DNA of 52,510 bases from Flavobacteriaceae bacterium. Lineage in GTDB: Bacteria > Bacteroidota > Bacteroidia > Flavobacteriales > Weeksellaceae. The position numbers were made by a program, and so were the translations under genes. The stretch is from contig JAGLAZ010000002.1 of assembly GCA_018260565.1 (NCBI GenBank), positions 135,379 to 187,888 of the forward strand, in the 5' to 3' direction. The notes below the pieces were generated by a model. The model searched no databases. It was not told where the DNA came from and saw only the letters and a list, made by a program, of their open reading frames with translations. How positions within the stretch are numbered: position 1 is the stretch's first letter; every line of letters starts with the position of its first letter. Shown piece after piece: positions 17,816-26,091 of the stretch.

Positions 17816-17852
17816 AAAACTCCCAAAGATCAAAGACTTTGGGAGTTTTTTT
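17816..17852. terminator. Bidirectional rho-independent terminator
   Basis: A 13-bp perfect stem (AAAACTCCCAAAG paired with CTTTGGGAGTTTT) with an 8-base loop, followed by further T on the plus strand and flanked by A on the left. It lies between the convergent bacilliredoxin gene and the TetR gene and can serve both. Confidence 0.92.
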
Positions 17853-18435
17853 ATTCAGAGGATTGAGCATGGTCTAGCATACGCATGATGGCATTATCAA
17901 AAATACTCCAGGTTTCATTTTCCCTTAAATTTAAGGCAATAAATTTTTTATTAAACTTAGATAATAGCATAAAGTAGATATATCCGCCGATCATTAACTG
18001 AAATTCTGGCATTCTTACGAGTTGTTTATCTCCAGAAGCAAATACCTCTGTAATTTTACTATTCGTATATCTAAAAAGATCCTTCGTGTCTTCAGTAGAT
18101 TCAAAAAGTTGCCACCGTAATATCTCCTGCATTAGGGTATTTTCTCTTACCTCAGTAAGAGCAGTTTGCAGAAATTTCCTTAGATCTTCTGCGTCCATTT
18201 CCTTGTCTTTAGAAGTAAGAAGTAAGGTGTTGAAAAAATCTCCTTGTTTGGCATATTCTAGCAAGAGGCCGCGCATACCCCCAAAATACCTGTAAATTAA
18301 TTGTTTAGATACTCCCGCTCTTTTTGCGATAGCATTTACTCCTACACTATGATGCCCTGTTTCCTGTAATATTTCCAAGAAGGCTTCATAGATTTTTTTC
18401 TCAGTATTTTTTCTGTCCTTTTTTTCAACTGCCAT
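17851..18435 (-). CDS. TetR/AcrR family transcriptional regulator, probable fatty acid degradation repressor
   Basis: A 194-residue TetR-type repressor. The N-terminal helix-turn-helix is clear: VNAIAKRAGVSKQLIYRYFGG at residues 33-53. The C-terminal ligand domain is divergent and does not reveal the ligand. It is divergent from the beta-oxidation operon that starts at 18633, with a palindromic site between them, so it most likely represses that operon and is released by a fatty acyl-CoA, as for FadR of Bacillus or Thermus. That role is inferred from context. The stop codon sits inside the terminator's right flank. Confidence 0.9.
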   Translation of the reverse strand: MAVEKKDRKNTEKKIYEAFLEILQETGHHSVGVNAIAKRAGVSKQLIYRYFGGMRGLLLEYAKQGDFFNTLLLTSKDKEMDAEDLRKFLQTALTEVRENTLMQEILRWQLFESTEDTKDLFRYTNSKITEVFASGDKQLVRMPEFQLMIGGYIYFMLLSKFNKKFIALNLRENETWSIFDNAIMRMLDHAQSSE

Positions 18436-18528
18436 TTAACTAAAATATGCTGTAAAAGTACAGAGGATATATTTATTTCATTTAAAAATAGAAAAAGATA
18501 AAACTTGAAATTAATTTTTGGTATGCAA

Positions 18529-18544
18529 AAGTTAAATTTAACTT
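18529..18544. promoter_or_regulatory. Candidate TetR operator (16-bp perfect palindrome)
   Basis: AAGTTAAATTTAACTT is a perfect palindrome located between the divergent TetR gene and the beta-oxidation operon. A second, gapped inverted repeat TTCAAA...TTTGAA follows at 18552-18573, just before the candidate -7 element. Palindromes of this length are expected now and then in AT-rich DNA, so the position is the main support. Confidence 0.5.
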
Positions 18545-18582
18545 AAAAAATTTCAAATTTTTTTAAGTTTGAATAATATGAT

Positions 18583-18590
18583 TAGATTTG
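18583..18590 (+). promoter_or_regulatory. Candidate -7 element of the beta-oxidation operon
   Basis: TAGATTTG matches TAnnTTTG and lies 42 bases before the thiolase ATG. The region where -33 should be is a T-rich stretch without a clean TTTG. Confidence 0.5.
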
Positions 18591-18632
18591 TAACCAGGTA
18601 GTAACATTAATATAAATATAGTTTAAAAATAT

Positions 18633-19832
18633 ATGGAAGCATACATTTATGATGTAGTTCGCACACCACGAGGTACAGGCAAAAAGTCTGGTGGTTTAGC
18701 TCAGGCTAGCCCTGTACAGCTCACCACCACATTACTTCAAGCATTAAAAGAAAGAAATTCACTTGACACTACATTAGTGGAGGATTTAATTCTTGGCTGC
18801 GTTACCCAAGCGGGTGAGCAAGGAGGAAATATAGCAAAGGTAGCAGCACAAGTTGCAGGATATGGAGATCATTTTGCAGGAACCACGCTCAATAGATATT
18901 GTGCTTCAGGTTTAGAAGCTGTTAATCAAGCAGCAGCTAGAATACGCTCTGGCTGGTCTAGTTTATTAGTTGCTGGAGGAGTAGAATCTATGTCCCGTGT
19001 GCCTATGGCTTCGGATGGTACAGCATGGATTATGGAACCAGATTCTGCCTTTGGACATTTCGTTCCACAAGGTATTTCTGCCGACTTAATTGCGACCAAA
19101 TACGGCTATTCACGAGAAGACTTAGATGCCTTTTCTGTAATGTCACAGCAAAGAGCCGCAGAGGCTAGAAAGAATGGTCGTTTTAATAAAACTATCGTTC
19201 CAGTAAAAGATATTAATGGTATGCCATATCTTGAGGAAGACGAATACATAAGACCTAATACAACAATGGAGACCTTAGCAAGTCTAAGTCCTGCATTTGA
19301 GACAATGGGAGAAATGTTATTTGATCAAATTGCAATAGATAGATATCCAGAAGTGGAAAAAATTAACCACGTACACACCGCAGGTAATTCATCAGGTATT
19401 GTAGATGGAGCAGGGTTGATGTTAATAGGCTCTAAAGAAACTGGAGAAAAATTGGGATTAAAACCTAGAGCAAAAATTAAAATGGGTGCCGTAGTAGGTA
19501 CTGAACCTTTAATTATGTTAGAAGGACCAACTTATGCAACTCAAAAGGCACTATCTCTTGCAAAAATGGATGCGTCAGATATTGATTTGTGGGAAGTAAA
19601 TGAAGCTTTTGCTATTGTACCTTTAAGATTGATGGAAAATATGAAGATTGATAATAGCATTGTTAATATCAATGGTGGAGCTATCGCTATGGGGCATCCA
19701 CTTGGAGCAACAGGATGTATGATATTAGGTATTTCGCTGGACGAACTGGAACGACAAAATAAATCCACGGCACTCGCTACTTTATGTGTTGGCGGTGGTA
19801 TGGGTATCGCAACTATCATTGAAAGAATTTAA
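18633..19832 (+). CDS. fadA: Thiolase (acetyl-CoA C-acyltransferase)
   Basis: Last step of the beta-oxidation cycle: thiolytic release of acetyl-CoA. All catalytic residues of the thiolase family are seen: Cys90 in NRYCASGLEAVN, His355 in GGAIAMGHPLGATG and Cys385 in LCVGGGMG. The 399-residue length is normal. It could also be a biosynthetic acetoacetyl-CoA thiolase, but it lies first in an operon with a hydratase/dehydrogenase, an acyl-CoA dehydrogenase and a CoA ligase, which points to degradation. The gap to the next gene is 18 bases. Confidence 0.93.
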   Translation: MEAYIYDVVRTPRGTGKKSGGLAQASPVQLTTTLLQALKERNSLDTTLVEDLILGCVTQAGEQGGNIAKVAAQVAGYGDHFAGTTLNRYCASGLEAVNQAAARIRSGWSSLLVAGGVESMSRVPMASDGTAWIMEPDSAFGHFVPQGISADLIATKYGYSREDLDAFSVMSQQRAAEARKNGRFNKTIVPVKDINGMPYLEEDEYIRPNTTMETLASLSPAFETMGEMLFDQIAIDRYPEVEKINHVHTAGNSSGIVDGAGLMLIGSKETGEKLGLKPRAKIKMGAVVGTEPLIMLEGPTYATQKALSLAKMDASDIDLWEVNEAFAIVPLRLMENMKIDNSIVNINGGAIAMGHPLGATGCMILGISLDELERQNKSTALATLCVGGGMGIATIIERI

Positions 19833-19850
19833 TATCAAGCAAGAGTAAAT

Positions 19851-21983
19851 ATGAGCAATATAAAACATACAATAGACGAAGATAAAATTGCATTCATCAC
19901 ATGGGATGTAGAAAATTCTTCTGTGAATATTATGAATCCGGATACCATGACAGAATTCTTCGGTATCATGTCGGATATGATTGATAATAAGGAGGTTAAA
20001 GGTATCGTAGTAAATTCTGCCAAAAAGGATTTTATCGCAGGAGGAGATCTTAAGTGGTTTTTGCAATATGATAAAAGCAAGGAAGAATGTTTTGAAATGC
20101 TGCACGAGACCCACGCTGCTATGCGGAAAATGGAAAAGGGAGGGAAGCCTATCGTAGCTGCAATTAACGGTCTTGCCTTAGGTGGTGGGTGCGAAATCGC
20201 CTTGGCATGTCATCATAGGATAATGAACAGTGATGAAAAAAACAGAATAGGCTTGGTGGAATGTTCCATAGGTTTATTTCCTGGTGCAGGAGGTACCCAG
20301 AGATTCTTACGGATGCTAGGGCCACAAAAAGCCATCATGTATATCACTCAGTCCAAAAAACTTACTCCTAAAGAGGCAGAAAAAGATGGTTTGGTAGAAT
20401 TGTGTGATCCAACAGATGACATAAATGCTAAAGCCAAAGAATGGATACTTTCAAAAGGAAATAGCACTCAGCCTTGGGATGTAAAAGGATATGTAGTACC
20501 TGGAACTCCTGTTGGTCTTGGCCAAGTGGTGGGTGTAACAGAATTTTTCAGTGTGTCCAATGCCATGGCTTATAAGACTACACATGGTAATATGCCTCAT
20601 ATAAAAAATGTGTTGAGTGCTATCTATCATGGTGCTTCTTGTGATATGGATAATGCTTTGGAAGTAGAGTCTCGCTATTTTGTGGCTACCCTATTCTCCA
20701 AAGAAACTAGAAATATGATTCGTTCTGGTTTCACGTATATTCAAGATGCAGCCAAAGGAAAATCTAAACCTAAAGGTTTCGAACCAAAAACTTTCAAAAA
20801 GGTCAGCGTTTTAGGTGCCGGGATGATGGGGGCAGGTATTGCTTACATGACAGCCAAAGCTGGTATAGATGTAGTTCTGAAGGATGTTTCTTTAGAAAAC
20901 GCAGAAAAAGGAAAAGCCTATGGTGAAGGTTTGGAAAAGAAAAAACTTTCCAAAGGTTATACTACAAAGGAAAAAGTAGAAGCATTACTAAGTAAAGTAA
21001 AACCGAGTGATTCTGTAGAAGATCTGCGCGATTGTGATCTTATCATTGAAGCTGTTTTTGAAAATGAAAAATTAAAAAACACCATCACCAAAGAAACTGA
21101 AGCGGTAATTAGCGATACTGCTATCTTCGCTTCTAATACCAGTACAATTCCTATTACCAGTTTGGCAACAGCATCTGCTCGGCCAGATAAATTCATTGGT
21201 TTGCACTTCTTTTCTCCAGTTGATAAAATGCCATTGGTGGAAATCATCGTGGGTGAGAAAACTTCAGATGAGACATTGGCAGCAGCAGTTGATTTTGTAA
21301 CTAAAATTAAAAAAACTCCTATCATTGTAAATGATGGACGAGGATTCTTTACATCACGCGTATTTGGTAAATATGTTAATGAAGGTATTTTAATGCTTTC
21401 AGAAGGGATTCCACCAGCAGTTATAGATAATGTAGCTAAAAAAATCGGAATGCCTGTGGGACCTTTAGCAGTTTCCGATGAGGTAACGCTGAACTTAATG
21501 CTGGATGTAATGTCTCAGTCACCAGAACTTACAGAAAAAGAAAAAGAGCTTCAATCAATAGCTACAGAAATCGTAGAAAAACACGGAAGAAGTTCTAAAA
21601 AGAGCGGTAAAGGATTCTACGAATATCCTGAAGGCGGTAAGAAATACCTATGGCCGGAATGGAAAAATATCTACCCTCAGAAAGAAGACTATGATACAGA
21701 TGAGGTAGGGAAAAGATTGTTTCACGCAATGGTAATTGATGCATATAAATGTTTAGATTCTGGAGTTATCCGCGAGCCTAAAGATGCAGATGTAGGATCC
21801 ATATTAGGATTAGGATTCCCTATCTATACTGGAGGAATTATGTCTTATATTGATTATGTAGGTGCCAAAGAGTTCCAAGAATATAGTGAAAAATTAGCGG
21901 CTAAATATGGAGAGCGTTTTGAACTTCCTGCTTCGCTTAAAGAAAGAATAAAAAATGCTAAAAACAACAGCATTTTTAATTAA
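19851..21983 (+). CDS. fadB: Enoyl-CoA hydratase / 3-hydroxyacyl-CoA dehydrogenase bifunctional protein
   Basis: Carries out the second and third steps of beta-oxidation. The N-terminal crotonase domain has the oxyanion and acid/base elements LALGGGCEIALA (Glu115) and GLVECSIGLFPGAGG (Glu137). From about residue 315 a Rossmann domain follows (VSVLGAGMMGAGIAYMTAKAG), then the catalytic His near residue 452 in LHFFSPVDKMPLVEI, and the two C-terminal 3HCDH domains. The 710-residue length fits FadB/FadJ-type fusions. Both active sites look intact. It lies between thiolase and acyl-CoA dehydrogenase on one transcript. Confidence 0.95.
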   Translation: MSNIKHTIDEDKIAFITWDVENSSVNIMNPDTMTEFFGIMSDMIDNKEVKGIVVNSAKKDFIAGGDLKWFLQYDKSKEECFEMLHETHAAMRKMEKGGKPIVAAINGLALGGGCEIALACHHRIMNSDEKNRIGLVECSIGLFPGAGGTQRFLRMLGPQKAIMYITQSKKLTPKEAEKDGLVELCDPTDDINAKAKEWILSKGNSTQPWDVKGYVVPGTPVGLGQVVGVTEFFSVSNAMAYKTTHGNMPHIKNVLSAIYHGASCDMDNALEVESRYFVATLFSKETRNMIRSGFTYIQDAAKGKSKPKGFEPKTFKKVSVLGAGMMGAGIAYMTAKAGIDVVLKDVSLENAEKGKAYGEGLEKKKLSKGYTTKEKVEALLSKVKPSDSVEDLRDCDLIIEAVFENEKLKNTITKETEAVISDTAIFASNTSTIPITSLATASARPDKFIGLHFFSPVDKMPLVEIIVGEKTSDETLAAAVDFVTKIKKTPIIVNDGRGFFTSRVFGKYVNEGILMLSEGIPPAVIDNVAKKIGMPVGPLAVSDEVTLNLMLDVMSQSPELTEKEKELQSIATEIVEKHGRSSKKSGKGFYEYPEGGKKYLWPEWKNIYPQKEDYDTDEVGKRLFHAMVIDAYKCLDSGVIREPKDADVGSILGLGFPIYTGGIMSYIDYVGAKEFQEYSEKLAAKYGERFELPASLKERIKNAKNNSIFN

Positions 21984-22012
21984 CCATAATTTTTAATTTT
22001 AATAATAAACTC

Positions 22013-23218
22013 ATGTTAGATAACGTTTTAATAAAAAGAGAGATATACAATACCGAGGATCATGATATGATGCGCGGTATGATTAAAGATTTCATTAAAA
22101 ATGAACTCACTCCTCAGATGGATCAATGGGAGGAAGACCAAATGGTAAGCCGCGAAATATGGAAAAGAGCGGGTGATCTAGGTTTGCTTTGTATTGATAT
22201 GCCACAAGAGTACGGTGGAAGCGGGCTAGATTTTTCTTTTAGTGCACTTTTTATGGAGGAATTGGCAAAAGAAAATATTTCTGGACCTGGTTTCAGCCTT
22301 CATAGCGATATCGTAGCTCCTTACATCCTAAAATATGGTACAGAGGAGCAAAAGAAGAGATATCTTCCCCTTATGGCGAGTGGCGATATCATTACTGCAA
22401 TAGGTATGACGGAACCGGATACTGGCTCAGATTTACAAGCAATAAGAACATATGCAGTAGATAAAGGAGACCATTATGAAGTAAGCGGTCAAAAAACTTT
22501 CATTACCAATGGTTACTTGTGTGATATGGTAATTGTAGCTGTAAAGACTAATAAAAATACGCCAGAAGAAGGTTTATCCTTATTATTGGTAGATACTGCA
22601 TCAGAAGGTTTTCAAAAAGGAAAACCATTCAAAAAAGTAGGAATGAAAGCACAAGATACGAGTGAATTATTCTTCCAAAATGTAAAAGTCCCTAAAGAAA
22701 ACCTATTAGGTGAAGAGGGAAAAGGTTTCAAAATGCTGGTTACAGAACTTGCAAGAGAAAGACTTACAGTAGCTATATGCGGTATAGGAAATGCAGAAGG
22801 TGCCATCCGCAAGACTATAGACTACACCATGACTAGAAATGCATTTAAAACTCCTATTGCTGGTTTCCAAAATACACAGTTTAAATTAGCAGAATGTGCT
22901 ACACAATTGCAGTTACATCAGGCATTTATAGATCGTTGTATCAGTTTACAAAGTAAGCATGAGCTTTCTGCAGAAAGTGCATCAATGGCAAAATATTCTG
23001 CTACAGACATGAACTGTAAGGTGGTAGATGAAAGTTTACAGCTATTCGGAGGTTACGGCTATATGTGGGAATACCCTATTGCAAGAATGTATGCAGACAG
23101 CCGTGTTGCAAGAATTTACGCTGGAACAAACGAAATTATGAAGCTAATGATTGCCCGTGGAATCTACAAAGAGCTATATGATTTTATGAAATCAATGAAG
23201 AAGCAAAAAGTAGGTTAA
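22013..23218 (+). CDS. Acyl-CoA dehydrogenase
   Basis: FAD-dependent first step of beta-oxidation. Typical blocks are IGMTEPDTGSDLQAI, ITNGYLCDMVIVAV, FGGYGYMWEYPIARMYAD and IYAGTNEIMKLMIARG. In the last motif, medium- and short-chain enzymes carry the catalytic Glu where this one has Ala. Instead the helix LARERLTVA offers Glu249, as in long-chain and isovaleryl-CoA dehydrogenases. That suggests a long- or branched-chain substrate; this is inference. Length 401. The next gene starts four bases downstream. Confidence 0.93.
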   Translation: MLDNVLIKREIYNTEDHDMMRGMIKDFIKNELTPQMDQWEEDQMVSREIWKRAGDLGLLCIDMPQEYGGSGLDFSFSALFMEELAKENISGPGFSLHSDIVAPYILKYGTEEQKKRYLPLMASGDIITAIGMTEPDTGSDLQAIRTYAVDKGDHYEVSGQKTFITNGYLCDMVIVAVKTNKNTPEEGLSLLLVDTASEGFQKGKPFKKVGMKAQDTSELFFQNVKVPKENLLGEEGKGFKMLVTELARERLTVAICGIGNAEGAIRKTIDYTMTRNAFKTPIAGFQNTQFKLAECATQLQLHQAFIDRCISLQSKHELSAESASMAKYSATDMNCKVVDESLQLFGGYGYMWEYPIARMYADSRVARIYAGTNEIMKLMIARGIYKELYDFMKSMKKQKVG

Positions 23219-23222
23219 TATA

Positions 23223-24287
23223 ATGAAGAGCATTAAGCCTTTAGAGGGGATAAAGATTCTGGACTTCTCACGCTTACTACCAGGCCCAGCAGGTACCCAC
23301 CTGCTGAGCACCTTGGGAGCAGAAGTTATAAAAATAGAGAGCCCTAAAAGAATGGACTATCTCCGCGATTTTCAGCCTAAAGCAGACAAGGTATCGGCTA
23401 CTTTTAGAACAATAAATCACACAAAGGATATTAGAATAGTAGATTACGAAACGGAGGAGGGTAAAGAAGAAATAAAAGAACTTATCCGGAATACAGATAT
23501 TCTAATCGAGCAGTTTCGTCCTGGCGCAATGGATGGTTTCGGATTTTCATTCGAAGAAACAGAGAAAATTAATCCCAAAATTGTTTATATTTCCATCACT
23601 GGATATGGGCAACAGGGTGAAATGAGTCAAAAAGCAGGGCACGACATTAATTATTTAGCCCTCTCCGGTTTATTAGATTTAAATCGGGATGCTACTGGCA
23701 AACCCGTAGTACCAGGCTTTCAGTTGGCAGATGTTGCCGGCGGCTCTTTTATGCTTATGTCTGCTTGTACTGCAGGATTATTATCTCAACAAAAAACCAA
23801 TAAGGCTCAATACATCGATATCTCTTTAGCTGACAGTGCAGCATCAGTAGGTGCCATTCCTTTCGGAATATCAGAAGGTGGTATGAGTTACCACGATATG
23901 CCTATTCTTAGCGGTTTAATGGTAAATTATGATGTCTATGAATGCCAGGATGGTAAGTATATCGCCTTTGGGGCTTTAGAAGTAAAATTTTGGAATACCT
24001 TCTGTGAAGCGGTAGGCAAATCCGAGTGGAAGGTAGATAACCAGATGAATCTAATGAAAGGAATCTTTGATGAAAATTTACTCAAAGATTTATTTAAACA
24101 AGAGACTAGAGATCAATGGGTGGAGGATCTTAAAGAATATGATGTGTGCATCAGTCCAGTATTACAAGCTAAGGAAACTGTAGAAAATACTCATATGAAA
24201 GATCGTGAAGTATTTTCACAATTTCAAGTAGGAGGTACAGTATTACACTCTTATCAATCACCATTTAAAACGTATATTACAGAATAA
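23223..24287 (+). CDS. CaiB/BaiF CoA-transferase family protein, alpha-methylacyl-CoA racemase-like
   Basis: A family III CoA-transferase-fold protein of 354 residues. The N-terminus shows GPAGTHLLSTLGAEVIKIES. It has the residues of alpha-methylacyl-CoA racemase rather than the transferase aspartate alone: His140 in GHDINYLALSG and Asp170 in QLADVAGGS, 30 residues apart as in the mycobacterial enzyme (His126, Asp156). The racemase interconverts 2-methyl branched acyl-CoA epimers so that they can be oxidised. Its place inside a beta-oxidation operon supports that role. A general CoA transferase remains possible. Confidence 0.85.
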   Translation: MKSIKPLEGIKILDFSRLLPGPAGTHLLSTLGAEVIKIESPKRMDYLRDFQPKADKVSATFRTINHTKDIRIVDYETEEGKEEIKELIRNTDILIEQFRPGAMDGFGFSFEETEKINPKIVYISITGYGQQGEMSQKAGHDINYLALSGLLDLNRDATGKPVVPGFQLADVAGGSFMLMSACTAGLLSQQKTNKAQYIDISLADSAASVGAIPFGISEGGMSYHDMPILSGLMVNYDVYECQDGKYIAFGALEVKFWNTFCEAVGKSEWKVDNQMNLMKGIFDENLLKDLFKQETRDQWVEDLKEYDVCISPVLQAKETVENTHMKDREVFSQFQVGGTVLHSYQSPFKTYITE

Positions 24288-24312
24288 TTTAGTTCAAATC
24301 AATCATAATTCT

Positions 24313-26073
24313 ATGGAAAATACCTACAAGCGTCTATTTGAAATACCCGAATATATCCTCGAAAATAAGCCAATGGAGAAAGTGTTTAACACTAAAAAAG
24401 ACGGTAAATATGTGGGTGTATCATCCAAGCAATATGTTGATGATATTGATAAAGCAAGCAAAGCCCTGCTAGCATTAGGTGTTCAAAAAGACGATAAAGT
24501 AGCTATCATTTCCACAGGTAATCGTTATGAATGGCATGTTCTAGATATGGCACTTATGCAAATAGGTGCTATAAGTGTGCCCTTATATGACACTTTAAGT
24601 TCCATTGATTTAGAAAAAATAATGAATCATTCAGATTCTAGATTTTTATTCGCTTCGGATACTGCGCTGAGTAAACGCTTAGAACCAATATTGAAAAAAA
24701 CTAAAATAGAAGAATTATTCTATTTAATTGATGGAGATATTCCCAATAGTTGGTCATCATTTTTGGCTAAGGGAGAACAAAATAATTGGGATGAGGAACT
24801 GAAAGCAAGAATAAACGATGTAACGGAAGATGATGTATGTTCCCTACTCTATACTTCCGGAACTACAGGAGATCCAAAAGGTGTAATGATTACCCATAAA
24901 GGTTTTCTCGCCTGTGTTCATTGGGCTGTAAGAATTATTCCAATCAAGGCTAATAATGTACGAGTTCTTAGCTTCTTGCCCATTTCTCATTGTTATGAAC
25001 GGTTTATGGTATATTATTATCAAGCCGCGGCATACGAGATATATTTCGCTGAATCATTAGAAAAATTAGTAGATAATCTTTCCGAAGTAAAACCACATAT
25101 TACTCCTATAGTCCCACGCTTATTGGGGAAAATATATGATAAGGTTATGGCTAAAGGTGAAGATTTAAAGGGCGCAAAACAGAAGATTTTCCTCTGGGCA
25201 ATGCATCTGGCAGAATCTTATGACTATTATAATTCCGGATCATGGCTTAAGCGTCAACAATTCAAATCGGCAGATAAATTAGTTTACAAAAATATTAGGC
25301 AAATCTTTGGAGGCGAAATTGAATTTTTGTTAAGTGGAAGCGCACCACTTCAAGGTAGGCTTATTCGGGTTTTCGGTGCTGCAGGATTACCAATTTTGGA
25401 AGGATATGGTATGACAGAATTATCTCCGATGATTTCCTGTAATCTTGTTGATAATAGAGGTTTAAAAATTGGTAGCGTCGGAAAGGCAGTGGATTTTATA
25501 GATATAAAAATTGCAGAAGACGGTGAAATCTTAGTAAAAGGAGATAATCTTTTTAAAGGCTATTATAAAGATCCAGAAGCTACGGCAAAAGATTTCGAAG
25601 GTGAATTTTTTAAGACCGGAGATGTAGGAAACATTGATGAAAACGGATTTATTACGATTACAGACCGGAAAAAGCAGCTCTTTAAAACCTCTGGTGGTAA
25701 GTATATAGCGCCATCACCCATAGAAAATTTGCTAAAACAATCCCATTTTATTGAGCAAATCATGGTGGTAGGTGATAATAGAAAAATGCTGGTAGCCTTG
25801 GTGGATATCAATCAGGAATTTGCCGAAAAATGGGCTGAGGAGCATCACCAACCCATTGAAAACCTTCGTGAAAATCAACTTCTCCTAAAAGCCATCCAAA
25901 AGGATATTGATCGCATGAATAGTAATTTCGGACGATGGGAACAAGTGAAAAAAATTGCAGTTACATCTGATGTTTGGTCTATTGAAAGTGGTCATATGAC
26001 ACCTACACTTAAAATAAGAAGAAAGCCGATAGAAGAAAAATACAGTCAAATCATTGAAAACCTTTACGCCTAG
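24313..26073 (+). CDS. Long-chain fatty acid--CoA ligase (AMP-forming)
   Basis: Activates free fatty acids to acyl-CoA with ATP. The adenylate-forming P-loop motif LLYTSGTTGDPKGVMITH is near residues 178-195, the A5 motif EGYGMTELSP follows, then KTGDVG and the lysine-bearing ITDRKKQLFKTSGGKYIAP near residue 460. The 586-residue length and the internal spacing resemble the COG1022 (FAA1-like) long-chain ligases common in Bacteroidetes. It is the last gene of the operon. The convergent downstream gene ends only 18 bases away, and I see no strong hairpin in the gap. Confidence 0.93.
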   Translation: MENTYKRLFEIPEYILENKPMEKVFNTKKDGKYVGVSSKQYVDDIDKASKALLALGVQKDDKVAIISTGNRYEWHVLDMALMQIGAISVPLYDTLSSIDLEKIMNHSDSRFLFASDTALSKRLEPILKKTKIEELFYLIDGDIPNSWSSFLAKGEQNNWDEELKARINDVTEDDVCSLLYTSGTTGDPKGVMITHKGFLACVHWAVRIIPIKANNVRVLSFLPISHCYERFMVYYYQAAAYEIYFAESLEKLVDNLSEVKPHITPIVPRLLGKIYDKVMAKGEDLKGAKQKIFLWAMHLAESYDYYNSGSWLKRQQFKSADKLVYKNIRQIFGGEIEFLLSGSAPLQGRLIRVFGAAGLPILEGYGMTELSPMISCNLVDNRGLKIGSVGKAVDFIDIKIAEDGEILVKGDNLFKGYYKDPEATAKDFEGEFFKTGDVGNIDENGFITITDRKKQLFKTSGGKYIAPSPIENLLKQSHFIEQIMVVGDNRKMLVALVDINQEFAEKWAEEHHQPIENLRENQLLLKAIQKDIDRMNSNFGRWEQVKKIAVTSDVWSIESGHMTPTLKIRRKPIEEKYSQIIENLYA

Positions 26074-26091
26074 TAAATATTAAATACCAGG

